Shown here: in pieces, positions 5,916-10,529 of the stretch | Layout of the letters: every line of letters starts with the position of its first letter | How positions within the stretch are numbered: position 1 is the stretch's first letter | DNA from: JAFGCR01 sp964538225 | GTDB lineage: Bacteria; Patescibacteriota; Gracilibacteria; UM-FILTER-43-11 | DNA length: 10,529 nt | Assembly (NCBI GenBank): GCA_964538225.1 | Contig: CAZIDW010000046.1 | Coordinates: 1 to 10,529 of the forward strand | Direction of reading: 5' to 3' | The notes under the pieces: generated by a model | What the model was told of the DNA's origin: nothing | The model's input: the letters and a program-made list of their open reading frames with translations, nothing else | Databases searched by the model: none | Position numbers and translations under genes: made by a program

Positions 5916-6419
5916 TTATTCCGGAAATCTGGCAACCGTTTTATAAACAGGTCCTTCCGGCAGTAAAATGCTTTCTATCAAATAAAATTTATCCACCATG
6001 AATGTATGCGGTTCGCCTTTGATTTCGTTTGGTTTTTGTCGAGGCGATTGCCGATATCGGCCAAGCGTGATATGCGCGCGGAAGGGTTTGTCGGATTGGC
6101 ACCCCAGCCCAGCCATAGCGGTACGGATCTGATCCGCCAGCGCCATCAGTTCATCCGACTCCCTGCATTCAATCCACACCCCGCGCGGGCTGCCCGGATG
6201 CCCAAAAGGTTTTGCATCCCCCATCTCGACATCAAAGGGTTTGAATTTGATTTTAGAAAGCGCGTCGATGATGGGCTGTGCGTCCTTAATATCATTTCCT
6301 AAAAATTGGAGGGTCAGATGATACTCCCTTGTCATCTTAAGGTCGGGATACCGACTCTGCAGTCGCTGGCAGTAGCGGTATAACTGGTGGGGCACGGCGA
6401 TGGCGATAAAAAGACGCAT
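5916..6419 (-). CDS. thpR: RNA 2',3'-cyclic phosphodiesterase (2H family), 167 aa
   Basis: A small cytoplasmic 2H-phosphoesterase of the ThpR/LigT type. Both catalytic histidine motifs are present: HLTL at 34-37 and HITL at 116-119, the HxTx signature in each lobe. The N-terminal MRLFIAIAVP strand and the LQFLGN segment after the first motif are also typical, and the length is close to that of other family members. The enzyme opens RNA 2',3'-cyclic phosphates to 2'-phosphates; some members also show 2'-5' RNA ligase activity. Finding it two genes from rtcB and archease, which process the same RNA ends, strengthens the call. It is separated from rtcB by 495 bases of decayed DNA. I found no convincing promoter and no Shine-Dalgarno sequence before ATG 6419. 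Confidence 0.9.
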   Translation of the reverse strand: MRLFIAIAVPHQLYRYCQRLQSRYPDLKMTREYHLTLQFLGNDIKDAQPIIDALSKIKFKPFDVEMGDAKPFGHPGSPRGVWIECRESDELMALADQIRTAMAGLGCQSDKPFRAHITLGRYRQSPRQKPNEIKGEPHTFMVDKFYLIESILLPEGPVYKTVARFPE

Positions 6420-6552
6420 ATTTTTTAATTCAATAAAATTTTAACATAATATGCAGTTTTGTTGTTCAATAGAGTTATATGACTGTTAACCGGACTGGTG
6501 TCTGAAATAGTTAGTTTTTGTTATTTTTATGCGGAAATTAACTATTTTATTT

Positions 6553-6802
6553 ATGGTAAGGCTAAAATGTACAAATTACAAAAGCGCAAACATTAAAAAA
6601 ATATGGCGGAAGACGTGGGAAATGCAAAGACTGCGGGGCCACTTCCAGACTGCCTAAAAATCAGACCAGAAAGCTCAGCTCAGCCTCTGTAAGGTGCATT
6701 TTAGAACGCAGTGTTTTTGTTCGCGTTAGAAATAAAAGTGTTTGCTCAAAAATGAGAAGATGGAAACAGGTTCAGGAATATGCAAATCACATACTTCCGT
6801 AA
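6553..6802 (+). pseudogene. Frameshifted zinc-ribbon, transposase-like fragment
   Basis: Frame one opens at ATG 6553 (MVRLKCTNYKSANIKK) and is continued in the next frame by YGGRRGKCKDCGATSRLP and about 45 basic residues to TAA 6800-6802. The switch falls in a run of seven A (6595-6601); one A fewer would join the two parts into about 82 residues. The joined reading has a CxxC-like half (Cys6, with Tyr9 where a second Cys is expected) and a CKDCG half, the layout of the N-terminal zinc ribbon in IS1-like and related transposases. No DDE catalytic region follows. It is therefore read as a decayed insertion-sequence remnant. The family is uncertain, and a sequencing error in the A-run could account for the frameshift but not for the missing Cys or C-terminus. 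Confidence 0.45.
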
Positions 6803-6814
6803 ATACAAATAGCG

Positions 6815-6918
6815 GCCACCAGCTTTTTTAGCTTCTTTAAGGTAAAAATCCAAGTCCTGTTTTGATTCCCCGTAAAGCAAGTCATACATGTCGGCCCATT
6901 TGTCATAATAAAATTCAT
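6815..6918 (-). pseudogene. Methyltransferase N-terminal fragment once coupled to rtcB
   Basis: On the minus strand an ATG (6918-6916) overlaps the rtcB TGA stop as ATGA, the usual sign of translational coupling. After a likely one-base loss in a T-run (6913-6910) the frame reads YYDKWADMYDLLYGESKQ and then DLDFYLKEAKKAGG. This closely matches the N-terminus of class I SAM-dependent methyltransferases, where a YDxxADxYDxLYG segment precedes the SAM-binding motif (typically VLELGCGTG). Exactly where that motif should start, after the GG at 6815, the similarity ends and the zinc-ribbon fragment lies immediately beyond. The rest of the gene is not found in the 395 bases before thpR, so it has been deleted. 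No function can remain. Confidence 0.6.
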
Positions 6919-8414
6919 CCTTTTATATTTCCAATCGGCTCAAAAGCGCATACTTTTTTCGAGATACCTGTCAGTTCACAGGCTTCGACTACCGCGTCAA
7001 TGCTTTTGTAGGCGGCGCCGGCCTCTTCGGCTAACCCCGAATACGAAGAGGTTTTAACATAAATACCCCGATGTTCCATATCCCTCTGTAGTTTGTCGCC
7101 CCGGAACCTTTTTTTCGCCTGATGGCGTGACATAATCCGGCCGGACCCATGGGCTGTACTGCCCCAGCTTTTTTCTATAGCCCCCTTTGTGCCCACTAAT
7201 AAATAAGAACCTGTTTCCATAGAACCTCCTATGATTACAGGCTGCCCGGTCTCTTTAAAATGTTCCTCCAGCTCCGGATGGCCTGGCGGAAAGGCGCGGG
7301 TGGAGCCTTTGCGGTGGATTAACAGTTCTTTTCGTTTTCCGTTGATGGTGTGTTTTTCCAGTTTGGCGGTGTTATGGGTCACGTCATAAACCTGTTCCAT
7401 GCCCAGGTCCTGCGGGGTTTTCCCGAAAATGTCCGAAAAGCATTTTTTAATCTGGTGACAGATCACCTGCCGGTTGGCAAAGGCCATATTGGCGGCGCAG
7501 GCCATAGCGGAAAAATAATCCTGCCCCTCCTGGCTGTTGAACGGGGCGCAGCCCAGTTCTTTATCCCGAATCGGGATGCCGTAATGGGGCATGACCTTTA
7601 GAAATCTTTTCAGATAATCCGTGGCTACCTGATGGCCGAACCCGCGGCTGCCGCAATGGAACATAATAACGACCTGGTTCTGTCCGAAAATACCAAGAGC
7701 GTTGGCCAGTTTTTTGTCGAATACATTTTCATCCCGCACCACTTGGATTTCCAGATAATGGTTGCCGCTTCCCAGTGTCCCGATTTGGTTGTAACCGCGG
7801 TCAATGGCTTTGTCCGAGACGGTATCGGCATTCGCCCATTTGAATTCACCATAGTTTTCGGTGCGTTCCAGCTCTTCCGTTTCGGCGTAGCCGCTTTCTT
7901 TACACCATCGCGCGCCTTTTTCAATCACCTGCCGGAATTCTTTTTTGTCCATCCGCACAAATCCGTGCTGGCCTGTGCCCACCGGCACGTTGGCATATAA
8001 ATGCTCCACCAGGTCGTGCAGGCGGGGTTCCACCTCGTCATGCGTCAGATTGGTGGCGATCAGGCGCATACCGCAGTTGATGTCAAACCCGATTCCCCCC
8101 GGCGAGATCACCCCGCCTTCTTTCGGGTCGAACGCGGCCACCCCGCCGATCGGAAACCCATACCCCCAATGGCCGTCCGGCATACAAAGGGCCGCGTCCA
8201 CGATTCCGGGAAGCGCCGCCACATTGGTCACCTGGTCAAAAACACCTTCATCCATGGCTTCCAAAAGTTCCAGGCTGGCAAAGACACGCGCCGGCACACG
8301 CATATCTTTTTTATACGTTTTCGGAATCTCATAGATACCCGGTTCTGCCTCCTTAATGTCTTTGGGCGGAGTCATAAGGTACGGATTGATATCTAATTGA
8401 TAGCTGATACCCAT
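6915..8414 (-). CDS. rtcB: RNA-splicing ligase RtcB, 499 aa
   Basis: A GTP- and manganese-dependent RNA ligase that joins 3'-phosphate or 2',3'-cyclic-phosphate ends to 5'-OH ends. Active-site motifs are intact: FDINCGMRL (Asp111, Cys114), GTLGSGNHYLE (His219), MFHCGSRGFGH (His253), DVTHNTAKLE (His347), GSMETGSYLL (398-406) and STAHGSGRIMSR with the guanylylated histidine at His422. These correspond to the metal ligands and His404 of the Pyrococcus enzyme. At 499 residues it is near archaeal RtcB (481) and longer than E. coli RtcB (408). It follows archease by 43 bases on the same strand, the usual partner arrangement. ATG 8414 gives the expected N-terminus; there is no Shine-Dalgarno sequence, and the start codon sits in the loop of an inverted repeat. 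The stop TGA overlaps a decayed methyltransferase gene. Confidence 0.96.
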   Translation of the reverse strand: MGISYQLDINPYLMTPPKDIKEAEPGIYEIPKTYKKDMRVPARVFASLELLEAMDEGVFDQVTNVAALPGIVDAALCMPDGHWGYGFPIGGVAAFDPKEGGVISPGGIGFDINCGMRLIATNLTHDEVEPRLHDLVEHLYANVPVGTGQHGFVRMDKKEFRQVIEKGARWCKESGYAETEELERTENYGEFKWANADTVSDKAIDRGYNQIGTLGSGNHYLEIQVVRDENVFDKKLANALGIFGQNQVVIMFHCGSRGFGHQVATDYLKRFLKVMPHYGIPIRDKELGCAPFNSQEGQDYFSAMACAANMAFANRQVICHQIKKCFSDIFGKTPQDLGMEQVYDVTHNTAKLEKHTINGKRKELLIHRKGSTRAFPPGHPELEEHFKETGQPVIIGGSMETGSYLLVGTKGAIEKSWGSTAHGSGRIMSRHQAKKRFRGDKLQRDMEHRGIYVKTSSYSGLAEEAGAAYKSIDAVVEACELTGISKKVCAFEPIGNIKG

Positions 8415-8432
8415 CTAATGGATATCAATTAG
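8393..8432 (-). promoter_or_regulatory. Inverted repeat enclosing the rtcB start codon
   Basis: CTAATTGATA (8393-8402) and TATCAATTAG (8423-8432) are perfect 10-bp inverted arms around a 20-base loop. In the minus-strand transcript the loop holds the last bases of the archease-rtcB gap and the rtcB ATG (8414-8412); the 3' arm covers codons 5 to 8. Such a hairpin could modulate rtcB translation or mark a processing site between the two genes. The structure is visible; the regulatory role is inference. Confidence 0.4.
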
Positions 8433-8457
8433 CTGTTTATCAGAAGTCCATCAGAAA

Positions 8458-8892
8458 CTACACATCGACCACCACAGACGCCCGGTAGCCGTCGCTGGTT
8501 TTCTGGATGCCATAATCCAGATAGGTCACAGCTTTTACGTCCGCGTGGGCCTCGTGTTTTTCGCGGTCGATTTTTTCTCCTTTCATCACCAATGTCACCC
8601 GGCAGTCATGGGGTTTGTTTTTCAGGTCCCGCACGTCAAAACGGCGGAACACCAGTTGTTTGGCGTCTTTCAGGTAAACCACTTCCTCCAGCACATTATA
8701 AAGCAGGTCTTCCACATAAGGGGCTTTGACCGTAATACGCTCTTTGGTCTTTTCTTCTACTTTTTCAAGATTCACCATGGCGTCCATCACAGCCAGGCAG
8801 GCATTTTCAAAAAGCTCAGCATAGGTTTTTCCATAAGCGTAGAAAGCGGTGTCGGCAATAGCGATATCGGGACGGAATTCATACTTTTTCAT
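8458..8892 (-). CDS. Archease, RtcB-activating protein, 144 aa
   Basis: Archease is the small calcium-binding cofactor that speeds RtcB guanylylation and gives it multiple-turnover activity. The sequence keeps the family layout: an N-terminal strand and loop (about residues 11-21) followed by AYGKTYAELFENACLAVMDAM, a central helix YVEDLLYNVLEEVVYLKD (59-76), and the C-terminal YRASVVVDV, whose final Asp143 corresponds to a metal ligand. The usual N-terminal HTAD motif reads AIAD here: the Asp (13) is kept but the His is lost, a notable variant. Length is normal for the family. It lies directly upstream of rtcB on the same strand, confirming the functional pair. An in-frame GTG at 8898 exists, but ATG 8892 is exactly six bases after a TATAAT box and fits a leaderless start. 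Confidence 0.9.
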   Translation of the reverse strand: MKKYEFRPDIAIADTAFYAYGKTYAELFENACLAVMDAMVNLEKVEEKTKERITVKAPYVEDLLYNVLEEVVYLKDAKQLVFRRFDVRDLKNKPHDCRVTLVMKGEKIDREKHEAHADVKAVTYLDYGIQKTSDGYRASVVVDV

Positions 8893-8898
8893 AGCCAC

Positions 8899-8904
8899 AT
8901 TATA
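8899..8904 (-). promoter_or_regulatory. -10 box of the archease-rtcB operon, predicted leaderless
   Basis: A perfect TATAAT on the minus strand (8904 to 8899) is separated from the archease ATG at 8892 by six bases. This is the same spacing as before the 122 gene and predicts transcription starting at the A of ATG. The -35 region is weak (TAGAAC at 8928-8923 is the best candidate, with an 18-base spacer). The operon would then include archease and rtcB, and formerly the methyltransferase. Confidence 0.6.
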
Positions 8905-8916
8905 ACAGGTTTACTG

Positions 8917-8945
8917 TTTAAAGTTCTACTGATATGCAGTAAAAT
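8917..8945 (+). promoter_or_regulatory. Divergent promoter of the uracil-PRTase-like gene
   Basis: -35 TTTAAA (8917-8922), a 17-base spacer and -10 TAAAAT (8940-8945) predict a start near 8952 and a leader of about 17 bases before ATG 8969. It shares the 76-base intergenic space with the archease promoter pointing the other way, so the two units may influence each other. The matches are moderate in a region of high AT content. Confidence 0.4.
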
Positions 8946-8968
8946 AAAAATAAATTAAAAGAAACAAT

Positions 8969-9655
8969 ATGAAAAAAATGATTCTTGATACGCCCTATAA
9001 TTTATCCCTTCTGGCGGAAATCGGTCAGCCATCCACCCGCCAGCCGCGGATCAGTCACTTGATTACCGCTTTATATGGCAACCTGTTTGGCGCGATCGCG
9101 GATCGGGAGCTGGAACAGGTGCCGGCAAGCGTTAAAACCCGCATCGCCGCCAAAGACCGGCGCGGAGTCTGGAAAGGAAAAATTTTTAAAAAAGACCAGA
9201 AAGTCGTGGTGGCGGATGTCATCCGGGCCGGCATCCAGCCCGCTCACCAGTTTTATCTTAAATTCACCGAGGTACTCAACCCGAGAGCCGTGCGCCAGGA
9301 CCACATCATGAGCCAGCGGATCGAGACCAGCACCGGCGTGGAAGGAAGCGAGCTATCCGGTTCCAAAGTCGGCGGAAGCGTCAAAGGCGCCCTTATTTTT
9401 ATTCCTGACCCCATGGGCGCTACGGGGGGCAGTATGGAAAAAGTCATCGGATTCTATCAAAAGAATTACGGCAGGCCAAAACGTTTTGTCGTGGTGAATC
9501 TGGTAGCCACTCCTCAATATTTAAAACGCCTTCAGGCCATCAAAGCCCCGCTGTCCGTTTACGTGGCCCGGCTCGACAAAGGCCTGACCAAAGCGGATTT
9601 TATCTATCCCGGCCTGGGCGGTGTGGGGGAGATGATTAATAACACGCTTAAGTGA
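8969..9655 (+). CDS. Uracil phosphoribosyltransferase-like protein, 228 aa
   Basis: A type I phosphoribosyltransferase resembling Upp (COG0035), which makes UMP from uracil and PRPP. Visible motifs are VVVADVIRAGIQPAHQF (79-95, matching the PILRAGLG region of Upp), the PRPP-binding loop IPDPMGATGGSM (145-156, where Upp has DPMLATGGSM), and a C-terminal FIYPGLGGVGEMINNT (211-226), the position where Upp has PGLGDAGDR and binds uracil. The altered uracil-site residues (GG for DA) and the insert around 105-140 suggest a divergent member, so base specificity is uncertain. It is the first gene of a probable two-gene unit with another PRTase. ATG 8969 is chosen; Met4 (8978) is an alternative. There is no clear Shine-Dalgarno sequence. 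The TGA stop lies inside the left arm of a hairpin. Confidence 0.82.
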   Translation: MKKMILDTPYNLSLLAEIGQPSTRQPRISHLITALYGNLFGAIADRELEQVPASVKTRIAAKDRRGVWKGKIFKKDQKVVVADVIRAGIQPAHQFYLKFTEVLNPRAVRQDHIMSQRIETSTGVEGSELSGSKVGGSVKGALIFIPDPMGATGGSMEKVIGFYQKNYGRPKRFVVVNLVATPQYLKRLQAIKAPLSVYVARLDKGLTKADFIYPGLGGVGEMINNTLK

Positions 9656-9700
9656 CCAGTAACCAGTGTGCCAGGGATCAGTGCTGGTCACTGGTCACTT
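9650..9700. repeat. Long hairpin built from degenerate ACCAGT units
   Basis: AAGTGACCAGT (9650-9660) is perfectly inverted as ACTGGTCACTT (9690-9700). After one mismatch the helix continues with ACCAG/CTGGT (9662-9666 with 9684-9688), giving 16 paired positions. Within it ACCAGT-like words recur (GACCAGT, AACCAGT, GGATCAGT and their reverse complements). The left arm contains the stop codon of the PRTase-like gene. No T-run follows, so it is not an intrinsic terminator. It could be an mRNA-stabilising or processing hairpin between the two PRTase genes, or a copy of a dispersed palindromic repeat. Confidence 0.75.
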
Positions 9701-9709
9701 ACCAATGAT

Positions 9710-10369
9710 ATGTTCGGAAAACTATACAAAGACCGGTACGACGCGGCGCGGAAGCTGATTCCCAAGCTTGAAAAGTATAAAGGCGATAAAGATGCCATTA
9801 TTTTAGCCATTCCCCGGGGAGCTTTAGAAATGGGGGTGGTGCTGAGAGATAAGCTTGGCTTGCCGCTCGACATCGTGGTCACTAAAAAGATCGGGGCGCC
9901 GGGAAACGAGGAATACGCCATCGGTTCCGTGGGGCCGGATGGGTCTGTTCAGGCAAACAAGGAAGTGGTAGCCAGTTACGGAATTCCGCAATCCTACATC
10001 GATGACGAGGCTAAACGCCTTCAGCATGTTATCAGGCGCCGTTATGAAGAGTACCGGGGCGACCCCACTCCTCCCGACTTGAAAGGCAAGACTGTTATTG
10101 TGGTGGATGACGGTATCGCCACCGGCTTTACTACTTTGGCCGCGGTTCAGTACATCCGTAAACAAAATCCCCAAAAAATCGTACTGGCGGTTCCCGTAGC
10201 CGCAACAGACTCTCATAAAAAACTGGAAAAAGAAGTGGATGAGATGATTTGTTTAGATGTCCGTTCAGATTTTTTTGCGGTCGGCCAGTTTTATCAGAAT
10301 TTTAGCCAGGTGGAGGATGAGGAGGCGAAAAGGTTATTGAATTTTAAAAACCATAATCCCGCCGAATAA
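9710..10369 (+). CDS. Predicted phosphoribosyltransferase (COG1926 type), 219 aa
   Basis: A stand-alone type I PRTase-fold protein. It shows the IILAIPRGALEMGVVL segment (30-44), KKIGAPGNEEYAIGSVG (59-75), the PRPP-binding loop VIVVDDGIATGFTT (129-142, with the acidic pair DD and the ATGFT turn), and a C-terminal VGQFYQNFSQVEDEE (191-205), all typical of COG1926. Substrate and product are not established for this family; a salvage or regulatory role is inferred. Length is usual. The frame also opens with a GTG at 9668, but that lies inside the upstream hairpin and adds a non-conserved stretch, so ATG 9710 is preferred (MFGKLYKDRYDAARKL is the expected family start). It is probably co-transcribed with the preceding PRTase-like gene across a 54-base gap. 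The stop is TAA. Confidence 0.88.
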   Translation: MFGKLYKDRYDAARKLIPKLEKYKGDKDAIILAIPRGALEMGVVLRDKLGLPLDIVVTKKIGAPGNEEYAIGSVGPDGSVQANKEVVASYGIPQSYIDDEAKRLQHVIRRRYEEYRGDPTPPDLKGKTVIVVDDGIATGFTTLAAVQYIRKQNPQKIVLAVPVAATDSHKKLEKEVDEMICLDVRSDFFAVGQFYQNFSQVEDEEAKRLLNFKNHNPAE

Positions 10370-10391
10370 CCATTCTACCAACTTCCTCACG

Positions 10392-10430
10392 CTGTATTCC
10401 TTCTTTCAGCCGGCCTTTTTCTGTATTCCT
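10392..10430. repeat. Short direct repeat downstream of the last gene
   Basis: CTGTATTCCT occurs at 10392-10401 and again at 10421-10430, with starts 29 bases apart; each copy is followed by a T-rich and then a GCC/CCGG-rich stretch. It may be a partly decayed tandem duplication of about 29 bases. It lies in the non-coding tail between the last gene and the GC-rich hairpin. Confidence 0.5.
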
Positions 10431-10452
10431 TTTTTGCCCTCGCCGGGCGGGC

Positions 10453-10481
10453 GACCGCTCCGAAGTCACATCGGAGCGGTC
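10453..10481. repeat. GC-rich 11-bp hairpin in the terminal intergenic DNA
   Basis: GACCGCTCCGA (10453-10463) pairs perfectly with TCGGAGCGGTC (10471-10481) around a 7-base loop. Imperfect outer arms, CCGGGCGGG on the left and CCCGCCGG (10489-10496) on the right, could extend it. It lies 84 bases after the last stop codon. No T-run follows on the plus strand (AGAAAAA instead), so it is not a classical terminator for the PRTase gene. I see no coding region in 10370-10529. Confidence 0.6.
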
Positions 10482-10529
10482 AGAAAAACCCGCCGGGGGC
10501 CTATGAGCCGTGTAATCACCGGGGTCGCC

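Noticed and set aside
6505..6547. AAATAGTTA/TAACTATTT inverted repeat flanking the zinc-ribbon fragment, considered as an insertion-sequence end.
   Set aside because: It is 9 bp in very AT-rich DNA, lies on only one side of the fragment, and has no matching copy or target-site duplication at the other edge near 6802-6815.
7350..8396. Several plus-strand open frames of 83 to 131 codons opposite rtcB.
   Set aside because: They mirror the rtcB coding strand, whose catalytic motifs are all intact. None has a promoter or recognisable domain.
1..10529. Recoding of TGA as glycine or tryptophan, as in some candidate-phyla bacteria.
   Set aside because: TGA ends the DUF2177, rtcB and PRTase-like genes at the family-expected C-termini, and conserved Gly and Trp positions use standard codons.

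Overview
The window looks like chromosomal DNA of an uncultured bacterium, most likely a member of the Candidate Phyla Radiation (Patescibacteria, perhaps near Peregrinibacteria). This is inference. It rests on bacterial -10/-35 promoters, AT-rich intergenic gaps around moderately GC-rich genes, no convincing Shine-Dalgarno sequence before any gene, several conserved genes of unknown function, and an accessory RNA-repair set. TGA is used as a stop (for example at 1052-1054, 6915-6917 and 9653-9655), so the TGA-as-glycine code of Gracilibacteria and Absconditabacteria does not apply. No 16S rRNA or ribosomal protein gene is present to fix the lineage.

Layout, left to right. A tRNA-Asp(GUC) with encoded CCA is followed at once by a terminator that doubles as the upstream promoter region of a probably leaderless gene of unknown function (122-625). 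Next, on the + strand, comes a membrane-protein pair, DUF2177 and DUF1295, joined by an ATGA stop/start overlap. A separate promoter then drives a ferritin-like di-iron protein whose cysteine pair suggests a thioferritin (DPS-like). From 2593 to 8904 all intact genes lie on the minus strand: a small hypothetical protein, an N-formylglutamate amidohydrolase-family enzyme, a secreted 630-residue SLH-domain protein, an RNA 2',3'-cyclic phosphodiesterase (ThpR/LigT, 2H family), the RNA ligase RtcB, and its activator archease. The 495-base gap between thpR and rtcB holds two broken genes: a methyltransferase start that was once translationally coupled to rtcB, and a frameshifted zinc-ribbon (transposase-like) fragment on the other strand. 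A divergent promoter region leads to two phosphoribosyltransferase genes on the + strand: a uracil-PRTase-like gene and a COG1926-type gene, separated by a long hairpin. The last 160 bases hold a short direct repeat and a GC-rich hairpin, with no gene that I can see.

Functional reading. Archease, RtcB and ThpR all act on RNA ends carrying 2',3'-cyclic phosphate (healing, sealing, cyclic-end opening), so 5916-8892 is best read as an RNA-repair neighbourhood damaged by insertion and deletion between thpR and rtcB. The two PRTases suggest nucleobase or nucleotide salvage. The ferritin-like protein points to iron or peroxide handling. The SLH protein is a cell-surface component.

The strongest unusual signals are about expression. 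Two genes have TATAAT exactly six bases before ATG, and no gene has a Shine-Dalgarno sequence. RtcB's start codon sits in the loop of a perfect 10-bp inverted repeat. A nested three-helix element ends the amidohydrolase transcript. I see no CRISPR array, phage genes, intact insertion sequence or obviously new defence system.
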